A program made the position numbers and the translations under genes. The notes beneath the pieces are model-generated. The model did no database searches, was not told where the DNA came from, and was given only the letters and a program-made list of their open reading frames with translations. From an uncultured Faecalibacterium sp. (GTDB lineage Bacteria; Bacillota; Clostridia; Oscillospirales; Ruminococcaceae), in the NCBI GenBank assembly GCA_934525845.1, contig CAKSZS010000059.1, positions 1 through 8,974 on the forward strand: a DNA stretch of 8,974 bases, in the 5' to 3' direction. Below are positions 1 to 5,956 of this stretch, one piece after another; the stretch's first letter is position 1, and every line of letters starts with the position of its first letter.

Positions 1-395
1 TCCAGACCGGCAGAGATGGCGTAGTTGGAGTTGATGACGGCGTAGTCCTCGTCCTGCAGGACGTTGGGCACCTGAGCAGCCTCGACCTCATCGACGGTAA
101 CGTTCAGGGGGTTCTCCTCGATGTCCTTTGCGGTGGCGGTCAGGCCTGCGTCAGCCTTCAGCTTGAAGAAGCCGTTCTTCTCCAGCAGGGTCAGGGCACG
201 GGCCTCGTTGGTGGTGTCGTTGGGCACCGCCACCTTCACCTTGTCCAGCTTGGCCACAGCGGAAGCAGCCTCAGAAGAAGCAGCGGCGCTGGAAGCGGTG
301 GAGGATGCAGTGGAAGAAGAACCACCGCAGGCGGTCAGGGCAGCGGCTGCAGCAGCCACACCGGTAACTTTCAGAAAATCGCGACGAGTAATCAT
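1..395 (-). CDS. metQ: Methionine ABC transporter substrate-binding lipoprotein (MetQ/NlpA family), C-terminus outside window
   Basis: This is the N-terminal 131 residues of a MetQ/NlpA-family lipoprotein, which binds methionine outside the membrane and delivers it to the MetNI transporter. The start codon (393-395) has AGAGGG eight bases upstream (404-409). The N-terminus carries a twin-arginine motif TRRDFLK (residues 3-9), an Ala-rich hydrophobic stretch and a lipobox LTAC with the lipidated Cys at residue 23, followed by a Ser/Ala linker to about residue 48. The family core begins with VKVAVPNDTTNEARAL (53-68), then GFFKLK, and continues through DIEENPLNV and EVEAAQVPNVLQDEDYAVIN, all typical of NlpA/MetQ. 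The methionine T-box leader immediately upstream is independent support for methionine as substrate. The gene runs off the left edge, so the partner genes metN and metI cannot be seen. A related NlpA-family substrate is possible but less likely. Confidence 0.93.
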   Translation of the reverse strand, partial: MITRRDFLKVTGVAAAAAALTACGGSSSTASSTASSAAASSEAASAVAKLDKVKVAVPNDTTNEARALTLLEKNGFFKLKADAGLTATAKDIEENPLNVTVDEVEAAQVPNVLQDEDYAVINSNYAISAGL

Positions 396-475
396 GGTAA
401 AATCCCTCTCTATCTTTGTAAAAAATTGTTGAGCGGCAACGCGGCACAGTCCACGCACGCCTTGTACGGAGGACG

Positions 476-525
476 AAAAAAGCCTCCGTCCTCACACGAG
501 CCGAACGCTCTGCAAGGACGGAGGC
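476..525 (-). terminator. Rho-independent terminator of the T-box leader
   Basis: On the minus strand GCCTCCGTCC (516-525) pairs perfectly with GGACGGAGGC (482-491), followed by six T (476-481). The 5' arm of this hairpin overlaps the 3' arm of the T-box antiterminator, so the two structures exclude each other. This is the switch of the riboswitch. It lies about 80 bases before the metQ start codon. Confidence 0.93.
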
Positions 526-782
526 ATAAATCTTCCGTGGTACCACCTTGGTTTACCCTGCCCTCACAGGCAGAGCCTCGATGCTGCGGCAGAAGTTTCT
601 GCGTACAGCCGGACGCTGTAACGGGCGCATCCCGTTGCGGACTTAGCACTCCTGCGCCTCGCCCACACGGCTCCGAGACCATTTTCAGCTTCCTGTTTCC
701 TGCCCTTTTCCATCGCCCGGGCTTTCTGGTAAGGATCAATGCGAAGGCCTACTCTTCTCTTCACAGCCATTTTTGCGGTATT
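476..782 (-). ncRNA. Methionine T-box riboswitch leader of metQ
   Basis: This is a T-box leader, which senses uncharged tRNA and lets transcription continue into metQ when methionine is scarce. Read on the minus strand, the GA-rich stem I motif AGAAGAGTAG is near 748-757. The specifier region GAAA-ATG-GTCTCGGAG places ATG (Met) at 680-682, in the arrangement usual for Clostridial T-boxes. The T-box AAGGTGGTACCACGG lies at 535-549. Its TGGT would pair with an ACCA acceptor end, matching the A discriminator base of tRNA-Met. The antiterminator pairs AAGG (546-549) with CCTT (514-517) and ACGGA with TCCGT just inside, around the TGGTACC bulge. The 5' end is estimated from the promoter and may be off by a few bases. 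Confidence 0.93.
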
Positions 783-788
783 GCATAC

Positions 789-817
789 ATTGTAATCCCG
801 CCGGCGAGATTTGTCAA
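789..817 (-). promoter_or_regulatory. Sigma-A promoter of the T-box/metQ transcript
   Basis: A perfect TTGACA (812-817) is followed by a 17-base spacer and TACAAT (789-794), read on the minus strand. Transcription would begin near 782, giving a leader of almost 390 bases to the metQ start codon. Confidence 0.9.
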
Positions 818-889
818 CACCTCAAACGAAGTTTTTTGGTAGGAATATGGAAATTCCCTGTCCGGGCGCCGCCACTTTTCCGCTTCCTC

Positions 890-918
890 TTGTGCGTCCG
901 CCGCACCCATGATACAAT
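890..918 (+). promoter_or_regulatory. Promoter of the threonine/serine exporter operon
   Basis: TTGTGC (890-895), a 17-base spacer and TACAAT (913-918) lie upstream of an AAGGAGG ribosome site (937-943), itself seven bases before the start codon. The promoter is divergent from the metQ promoter. The -35 is imperfect. Confidence 0.7.
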
Positions 919-950
919 GAATTGATCGATCACAAGAAGGAGGGCGGGCA

Positions 951-1742
951 ATGAAGGGCAGAGAACCCTACCCCGACGAAGAACAGCGCCGCCGCATCAT
1001 GGACTTTATCATGGCGGCGGGGCAGACCCTGCTGGAAAACGGCGCGGAGGTGTTCCGGGTGGAGCAGACCATGGAGATCATGGCGCGCAGTTTCCACCTG
1101 CGGGAGTTCCATGTGTATGTGCTGACCAACGGCATTTTTGCCAGTGCAGGCACCGCAGAGATCAGCGAGGTGCGCAACGTGCCGGTGCGCACGACCCACC
1201 TGGGGCGGGTGGCGGCGGTGAACGCGCTTTCCCGCGAGATCGCGCAGACCCATATGTCGCTGGGCGAGGCCGAATACAAACTGGCGGCGGCACAGCGCAT
1301 CCCCTTTCCCAAAAACTGGGTGCAGCTGGTCAGCGGGATGTGCGGGGCGTTCAGCTTTGCCATGATCTTCGGCGGCACCCTGCGTGCCGGGCTGGCGGCG
1401 GCGCTGGCGGGCTTTCTGGCCAGCGGCTACCTGCTGCTGTGTGACCGGCACGCCCTGCCCGGCGGGTTCAAGAAGATCAGCTGCGCGGCGCTCATCACGC
1501 TGGTGTGTCTTCTGAGCTGCCATGTGCTGGGCACCCCGGCCAGCCACGCCATCATCGGCGCGCTGATGATCCTGACCCCGGGCATCGCCTTTACCATGGG
1601 CATCCGGGATTTTGTGCACGGCGACTACCTGTCCGGCACCATCCGGATGATCGATGCCCTGCTGGTTGCCGCCAGCATTGCCATCGGCACCGGTCTGGTG
1701 CTGAGCCTGTCTGCATTCTTTACGGGGGTGGTGGCCGCATGA
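951..1742 (+). CDS. Threonine/serine exporter family protein, ThrE N-terminal half (YjjP-like)
   Basis: A 263-residue inner-membrane protein of the ThrE_1/YjjP family, the larger subunit of split exporters that pump small metabolites (threonine and serine for ThrE; succinate is reported for E. coli YjjPB). The first 120 residues are soluble and contain the family signature around GAEVFRVEQTME (31-42). About five membrane segments follow, near residues 124-142, 146-164, 177-193, 199-217 and 233-258. Between the last two lies the conserved loop TPGIAFTMGIRDFVHGDYLS (209-228). The start is set by AAGGAGG seven bases upstream. The stop codon overlaps the next start as ATGA, so the two genes are translationally coupled, as expected for two parts of one transporter. 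The actual substrate cannot be read from sequence. Confidence 0.9.
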   Translation: MKGREPYPDEEQRRRIMDFIMAAGQTLLENGAEVFRVEQTMEIMARSFHLREFHVYVLTNGIFASAGTAEISEVRNVPVRTTHLGRVAAVNALSREIAQTHMSLGEAEYKLAAAQRIPFPKNWVQLVSGMCGAFSFAMIFGGTLRAGLAAALAGFLASGYLLLCDRHALPGGFKKISCAALITLVCLLSCHVLGTPASHAIIGALMILTPGIAFTMGIRDFVHGDYLSGTIRMIDALLVAASIAIGTGLVLSLSAFFTGVVAA

Positions 1743-2188
1743 ATCTTACCAGTACACAGATCGGTGAGCTGACGGCGCAGTTCTTTCTGGCCGGAGCCGG
1801 CACCCTGAGCTTTGCCATCCTGTTTGCCTGCCCCCGCAGGAGCCTGCCCTACTGCGGGCTGGTGGGAGCCGTGGGCTGGGTGGTATACGAGCTGGCAGTC
1901 ATGCTGGGGGCAGACGCCGCGGCGGCTTCCCTGCTGGCGGTCATCCCGCTGACGGCGCTCACCCGCATCCTGGCCATCCTGCTCAAAACGCCGGTGACCG
2001 TGTTCCTGCTGTCCGGCATCTTTCCGCTGGTGCCCGGCGCGGGCATCTATTACACCGCCTACTATTTCATTCAGGGCAGCAACGCGCTGGCGCTGGCCCA
2101 TGGCATCAGCACGTTCAAGATCGCCGTGGCGCTGGCCGTGGGCATCTCGCTGGTGCTGAGCATCCCGCTCCCCAAAAAGAAACCGTAA
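1739..2188 (+). CDS. Threonine/serine exporter family protein, ThrE C-terminal half (YjjB-like)
   Basis: A 149-residue membrane protein of the ThrE_2/YjjB family, the small partner of the preceding gene. The open frame extends further upstream, but the ATG at 1739 fits best: it forms an ATGA overlap with the upstream stop, sits eight bases after a GGGGGTGG element, and begins exactly where family homology is expected. Hydrophobic segments lie near residues 12-29, 36-57, 62-82, 84-100 and 124-142. The family motif LSGIFPLVPGAGIYYTAYYF (91-110) is intact. The protein ends in a basic tail (PKKKP). Together with its neighbour it reconstitutes the two domains that are fused in actinobacterial ThrE. 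A strong terminator follows at once, so the operon has only these two genes. Confidence 0.9.
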   Translation: MNLTSTQIGELTAQFFLAGAGTLSFAILFACPRRSLPYCGLVGAVGWVVYELAVMLGADAAAASLLAVIPLTALTRILAILLKTPVTVFLLSGIFPLVPGAGIYYTAYYFIQGSNALALAHGISTFKIAVALAVGISLVLSIPLPKKKP

Positions 2189-2192
2189 CACA

Positions 2193-2227
2193 AAACGGGG
2201 CGTCCGCCAAAAGCGGACGCCCCGTTT
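2193..2227 (+). terminator. Intrinsic terminator after the exporter operon, possibly bidirectional
   Basis: A perfect 15-bp inverted repeat (2193-2207 with 2213-2227) with a CAAAA loop. It ends in TTT on the plus strand, and on the minus strand reads out into TTTTGTG. It sits between converging genes and could end both the exporter operon and the lipoprotein gene from the other side. Confidence 0.9.
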
Positions 2228-2249
2228 GATTTGCGAGTATTTGAATTCT

Positions 2250-2792
2250 TTAGTTCTTCTTTGCCTCGATACGGACAACATTGTTGTTCCAATCGATGGT
2301 GAAGGGGCCTTCGCCAACAACAGTGCACCAGTCACCTGCCAGCTCTTCAGCCTTTTCCTTGCTGATCGTCTTCTGGCTTGCATAGCAAGCAAACGTTGCG
2401 ATCTTGATATCGTTCTCGGTACCGTCGACAGCCTTTTCGTAGAAGTATGCGTCCACATCCACTTCGATTTCTTCCACCATCACCAGCACCACATCAGCGC
2501 CGCCCATGCTGCGGATGGGCAGGTCGCCGGTGGAGGTAACTTTATAACCGAACGGGAAGTAGCTGGACGGGATTGCAGACAGAGCAACGGTCGTTGCGTC
2601 CTGTGCAACCTTAACGGTTTTCTGCTCGCCCGGCAGCGTTGCGCCATTGCAGATAAAGAGAACCTTGACGTCCTTGGTCACGGCATCCACGATGTCATCC
2701 TTGGAGCAGCCTGCCAGAACACCGGCAGCAGCCACAGCCAGAGCAGCCACACCGGCGCCCTTGAGGAACTTGCGACGAGAAATGTTAGACAT
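2250..2792 (-). CDS. Orphan twin-arginine lipoprotein of unknown function
   Basis: I do not recognise this 180-residue protein beyond its export signal. The N-terminus has SRRKFLKG (residues 5-12), an Ala-rich core and a lipobox LAGC with the lipidated Cys at residue 29, so it should be anchored on the outer face of the membrane. The mature part (about 150 residues) has no low-complexity linker of the kind seen in the transporter lipoproteins here. It looks like a compact, beta-rich, acidic domain (for example VVLVMVEEIEVDVDAYFYEK), with three further Cys at about 49, 141 and 158. The start at 2792 is chosen because GTGAGG lies nine bases upstream and the signal peptide starts there; a longer in-frame reading from 2900 would begin upstream of the likely transcription start. 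It stands alone between a terminator and its own unusual promoter. Not a recognisable binding protein. Confidence 0.82.
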   Translation of the reverse strand: MSNISRRKFLKGAGVAALAVAAAGVLAGCSKDDIVDAVTKDVKVLFICNGATLPGEQKTVKVAQDATTVALSAIPSSYFPFGYKVTSTGDLPIRSMGGADVVLVMVEEIEVDVDAYFYEKAVDGTENDIKIATFACYASQKTISKEKAEELAGDWCTVVGEGPFTIDWNNNVVRIEAKKN

Positions 2793-2830
2793 AAGAATCA
2801 ACCTCACATTCTTTTTGCGCGCCCCCGCAT

Positions 2831-2842
2831 CCCCTGCAGGGG
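2831..2842. repeat. 12-base perfect palindrome at the 5' end of the lipoprotein transcript
   Basis: CCCCTGCAGGGG is self-complementary and would lie about 4-16 bases after the predicted transcription start of the lipoprotein gene. The same CGCCCC arm can also pair with GGGGGCG ten or so bases further on. It could be an operator or a leader hairpin; no regulator is identified. Confidence 0.4.
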
Positions 2843-2852
2843 CGGCCTTGAC

Positions 2853-2887
2853 ATTATAATACCCCCCCCCCTGTATTATTTTGTCAA
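2853..2887 (-). promoter_or_regulatory. Lipoprotein promoter with a ten-G tract between -35 and -10
   Basis: On the minus strand a perfect TTGACA (2882-2887) is followed by ten bases, ten consecutive G (2862-2871), and then overlapping -10 candidates TATTAT (2856-2861) and TATAAT (2853-2858). The spacers are therefore 20 or 23 bases, against an optimum near 17. As sequenced, the promoter should be weak. Loss of three G would give a 17-base spacer to TATTAT; loss of six would give 17 to TATAAT. This arrangement resembles slippage-controlled promoters known from other bacteria. Confidence 0.65.
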
Positions 2888-2939
2888 GTGCTTTTTGCAA
2901 GAAATCCGCTTTCCCGCGCAGAAATGTCCCCGCACCGGA

Positions 2940-2974
2940 AAAGGCGGGCGTCTCCGGGGGAGACGCCCGCCTTT
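2940..2974 (-). terminator. Terminator downstream of the small Cys-rich gene
   Basis: A perfect 16-bp stem (2940-2955 with 2959-2974) with a GGG loop. On the minus strand it ends in TTTT and lies about 33 bases after the stop codon of the 117-residue protein. It separates that gene from the lipoprotein promoter. Confidence 0.85.
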
Positions 2975-3006
2975 ATCTTCTGTTATGGGGTCGGCTCTTC
3001 AACGTT

Positions 3007-3360
3007 CTACGGCAGGATCAGCCGCCCGTTGCGGAACCGCATCCCGCACACCGCACATTCCATCACCGGCTGGCCGTTGGTCTTGTCGCATTCCGCCGTG
3101 CGCCGGATGATGTGCCCCTGCGGTGCCGGCCGGCGCTTTTCCATCCCGCCGCAGATCACGCACACCCGGCATTCCACCCCTTCCCGGGTGCAGCTGCTTT
3201 CCTGCACCTGCGCCCAGTCGGACCACGCGTGCTGTTCCACCCGCACCCAATGCAGCGTGTGGCTCCCCTCCTGCAGGGTCACCCGGAAGGTGTGGTACAC
3301 TGCCGTGCTGCCGGATGGATCCAGCCGCTCCCGCAGCCGGGGCACTGCTTTTCTTCCCAT
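3007..3360 (-). CDS. Small Cys-rich protein with two zinc-ribbon-like repeats, function unknown
   Basis: A 117-residue protein with no signal peptide, so probably cytoplasmic. The start at 3360 follows an AAGGAG-type site (core 3367-3370, six bases away). Residues 44-83 (HAWSDWAQ...SSCTREGVECRVC...GH) match the repeat of the large secreted protein encoded just upstream: aromatic HxW, a Cys-Thr turn, a CxxC pair and a closing Gly-His. A second, shorter unit (AECDKTNGQPVMECAVCG, 89-106) follows. Cys are at 57, 64, 67, 70, 91, 102 and 105, giving CxxC pairs suitable for zinc or a redox centre. The N-terminal 45 residues (strand-rich, basic) are unrecognised. It lies after the terminator of the large gene and shows no clear promoter of its own, so it may be expressed by read-through. 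It could be a cytoplasmic cousin or a decayed fragment of the large protein; its intact start site and terminator favour a real gene. Confidence 0.72.
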   Translation of the reverse strand: MGRKAVPRLRERLDPSGSTAVYHTFRVTLQEGSHTLHWVRVEQHAWSDWAQVQESSCTREGVECRVCVICGGMEKRRPAPQGHIIRRTAECDKTNGQPVMECAVCGMRFRNGRLILP

Positions 3361-3406
3361 GGCGTTCTCCTTTGCCGCATTCCATGTACGGGAAGCATAC
3401 CAAAAA

Positions 3407-3431
3407 TGCGGCGGCCGAAAAGGCCGCCGCA
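3407..3431 (-). terminator. Terminator downstream of the large repeat protein gene
   Basis: A 10-bp GC-rich perfect stem (3407-3416 with 3422-3431), loop GAAAA on the plus strand (TTTTC on the transcript), followed on the minus strand by TTTTT. It lies about 29 bases after the stop codon. Some read-through into the small Cys-rich gene is possible because no strong promoter is seen between them. Confidence 0.82.
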
Positions 3432-3459
3432 CCCGATCTGGTTTCGGTTTTGTGTCCGA

Positions 3460-5731
3460 TCAGGCTGCCGTGGTGGGAACCAGATGGAGCAGGCGTGCGC
3501 CCTGTCCCTTCATGTCCACATCAAAGATCGCCTTGCCGTCGGAGATGCCCGGGGTCAGCACCGTTTCCGTGCCGTCGGCCTGCACCAGCATCACGGTATA
3601 GCCGTCTACCAGCGAGGCGTCCACGGTAAAGTGCGCATTTTCCGCTGCCTGGGGCAGGGATGCGCCGCTGGAAAAGCTGTCCCGCACTGCGCCGCAGCGC
3701 TGGCAGGCCGTCACACTGGAAATGCCCGGCTCATAGAACGCCACCGTCATGGCCTCCATGCCGTTTTCCAGCACGCCGCGCAGCACCACCAGCTTTGCAT
3801 GGGCGGTATACAGGGTCACCTTGTTCAGGCGCTGGGTGCCGTTCTGCACGCCGCAGATGGGGCACAGCGTAATGGTCTCGTTCTCATGCCGGAACGAAAC
3901 GTTCACGCAGTTGTCCACACCGGTGCTCGTGGTGTTCCAGTCATGACCCAGAGCAGGAATGGTTTCCTGCGCGGTCAGGATCTTCCCACAGCGCTGGCAC
4001 TTGCTGCCCTCAGTCAGGCCGGTCTCCGTACAGGTCGGCTCCTTGCCGGGAACAGCGATGGGATCATGACCCTGTGCGGGGATGATCTCTTTTGCTTTCA
4101 GGGTCACATTGCAGCGCTTGCAGTAGCTGCTCTCCGTCCAGCCCTCTGCCTCGCAGGTGGGTTCCTGCCCAGAGATCACCACTTCTTCGTGGTCCAGAGC
4201 AGGCTTTTCATCGGTGGTATAGCTGTCGCCGCAGTATGCACAGGTGTACTTGGTGTAGCCCGGCTCGGTGCAGGTAGGCTCCACCACTTCCTTACCGTAC
4301 ATATGATCGGTAGCAGGAATGGCTTCCGTATAATTGTGAAGTGCATCACGGCTGCATTCGTAGTAGTCGTAACCAGCTTCGGTGCAGGTAGCATCCTTGT
4401 GATCCTTCAGCTGGTAATCATGGCCAAGCTTTGTCGTCACGTTACCGGTGTAGATGTCACCGCAATTGTTGCAAGTGAAGATCGTGTAACCATCCGACTC
4501 ACAGGTGGGCGGAACGACCTTTTCGGTGTAGTCATGGCCCGTCTTGGCGATGGTCACCGTGTAATGGTGGGATGCGTCGCGGCTGCATTCGTAGTAGTCG
4601 TAACCTGCTTCGGTGCAGGTGGCATCCTTGTGATCCTTCAGCTGGTAATCATGGCCAAGCTTTTCCGTCACGTTGCCGGTGTAGATGTCATCGCAATTGT
4701 TGCAGGTGAAGATCGTGTAACCGTCCGACTCACAAGTGGGCGGAACGACCTTTTCGGTGTAGTTATGACCCGTCTTGGCGATGGTCACCGTGTAATGGTG
4801 GGATGCGTCGCGGCTGCATTCGTAGTAGTCGTAACCAGCTTCGGTGCAGGTGGCATCTTTGTGATCCTTCAGCTGGTAATCATGGTCCAGCGCCGGTATT
4901 ACCTCCTGCTTAACCAACGTGGCATGGCAGACTTCACATTCCTTGCCCTCGGTCAGGCCGGTCTCCGTGCAGGTCGGCTCCTTGCCGGGAACAGCGATGG
5001 GGTCATGGCCCGTCTTGGCGATGGTCTCCGTTTCGGTATGGCTGGCATCTCTCTTGCAGGTACGGGTCTTTACGCCAGTTTCGGTGCAGGTGGCTTCCTT
5101 TGTCACCTTCCAGTCGTCCCAGTCGTGGCCAAGTACCTTCGTTTCACGCTCTTCGGTTTTCCCGCATTTTCTGCACTCATGGGTCTCTATGCCGGCTTCC
5201 GTACAGGTAGCTTTCTTCGTTGTTTTCCACTGCCCCCACGTATGGTCCTTGGCCGGAATGGAGCTGCCAGTCCGGATGGTGGTTCTGCAATCCTTACAAT
5301 AAAGATCGCCGGTATAGCCCTCTTCGGTGCAGGTGGCTTCCTTCTTGTTTATGATAATCGTGTTGACGTGGTTGTTGGGGTCCACCTCGCCCACTTCTCC
5401 GTAGTCCGCATGGTTGCACTGCACATACTGCCAAGACCGCCAATCCCACTCCTGCCAGACACAGTACCGCACCTGTTTTTCTTTGTTGATGCAGGTGGCT
5501 TCGGAAACGGTCGTCCAACTGTTCGGCTTGTAATAATGGCCATCGGGAGCCAACACACTGTCATCTGGTGCGTAGCCGTATGCCTGCGACGGCCGACCCC
5601 CAATCACCACCGCCGGGGTAGCCTTGTTCCGCCACCGAGGCGTCTGCCGCAAAGCCGCCGACCGCAATGCTGGCACTCAGACACAGCAGCAGGCCCAGAC
5701 TTGCCGCAAATTTCCATCGTCTGCTTCTCAT
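3460..5731 (-). pseudogene. Secreted Cys/His-repeat protein, interrupted by a one-base frameshift near its N-terminus
   Basis: A large exported protein of unknown function. AAAGGAGG (5741-5748) nine bases before ATG 5731 leads into a clear signal peptide: MRSRRWK, a hydrophobic core and a cleavage site near GFAAD (about residue 28). This frame stops at 5561 after 56 codons. The frame one base over carries everything else to the stop at 3460. Skipping one base between about 5597 and 5625 joins them into 756 residues. About residues 77-598 are roughly twelve repeats of 33-39 residues of the form (E/D)(A/P)TCTExGxxxxxC...CxxC...GH(D). Eight have CxxC; four have CxRDA(S/L)H instead. A Cys-poorer C-terminal domain (599-756) follows. 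There is no membrane anchor, sortase motif or lipobox. The long intact repeat frame suggests recent mutation, sequencing error or recoding rather than old decay. Repeats of this type occur in large secreted Clostridial proteins, but I know no assigned function. Confidence 0.78.
4343..4885 (-). repeat. Tandem 231-base repeat inside the secreted protein gene (about 2.35 copies)
   Basis: Period 231 bases (77 codons, each holding two protein repeats, one CxRDxxH and one CxxC type). Anchor sequences recur at 4343, 4574 and 4805, and GATCCTTCAG recurs at 4401, 4632 and 4863. Comparing 4401-4631 with 4632-4862 by eye gives about 11 mismatches in 231, three of which change amino acids. Because the length is a multiple of three, unit gain or loss keeps the frame. 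Confidence 0.92.
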
Positions 5732-5808
5732 CGTGTAAAACCTCCTTTGTTTCCGTGAGGCGCACCAGTGCCGGAGCTTTCGGTGCCTGTGCACCCTGAT
5801 TTAAGGCA

Positions 5809-5838
5809 AGTATACCACTCTCTGTAATGTTTTGTCAA
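5809..5838 (-). promoter_or_regulatory. Sigma-A promoter of the secreted repeat protein
   Basis: Perfect TTGACA (5833-5838), an 18-base spacer and TATACT (5809-5814) on the minus strand. The transcript would start near 5802 and have a leader of about 70 bases containing a small GGTGC/GCACC hairpin. A promoter this good argues that the frameshifted gene is, or recently was, expressed. Confidence 0.85.
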
Positions 5839-5870
5839 GTTTTTTTGTGCAATTTCTCCCATTCTTTGCC

Positions 5871-5897
5871 GTCCTGCTTGCGTGCCCGCCGCAGGAC
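5871..5897. repeat. Inverted repeat over the nitroreductase -35, possible operator
   Basis: GTCCTGC (5871-5877) and GCAGGAC (5891-5897) are perfect 7-base arms 13 bases apart, enclosing the -35 hexamer and ending four bases before the -10. A repressor bound here would block the promoter. The regulator is unknown. Confidence 0.4.
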
Positions 5898-5906
5898 TGC
5901 TATGCT
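5878..5906 (+). promoter_or_regulatory. Likely promoter of the nitroreductase gene
   Basis: TTGCGT (5878-5883), a 17-base spacer, then TATGCT (5901-5906), about 50 bases before the start codon. Both hexamers are imperfect. It is divergent from the promoter of the secreted repeat protein. Confidence 0.6.
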
Positions 5907-5956
5907 TTTATATAAACGACCGCGCAGATTTATTCTGATGCAAAGGAGTGTTTTGT

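Noticed and set aside
426..842. A 138-codon plus-strand frame across the T-box leader
   Set aside because: Every part of this stretch is explained by the minus-strand T-box leader, terminator and promoter; there is no ribosome site or recognisable product.
930..1619. A long minus-strand frame opposite the ThrE-like gene
   Set aside because: The product is His/Gln/Arg-rich as expected for an antisense shadow of a GC-rich gene, and the plus-strand product is a well-matched exporter.
2793..2900. An upstream extension of the lipoprotein to a start at 2900
   Set aside because: It would put 36 residues before a complete signal peptide and would begin upstream of the predicted promoter; the start at 2792 has a ribosome site.
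4343..4885. Regular repeats considered as a CRISPR array
   Set aside because: The period is 231 bases with no unique spacers, and the repeats are coding and in frame with the surrounding protein.
2881..5799. A 972-codon open frame on the plus strand, opposite the secreted repeat protein
   Set aside because: It overlaps the lipoprotein promoter, two terminators and the repeat gene. Its repeats are the mirror of the real protein repeats, and its product is rich in unlikely residues at the ends. The minus strand has the promoter, ribosome site and signal peptide.
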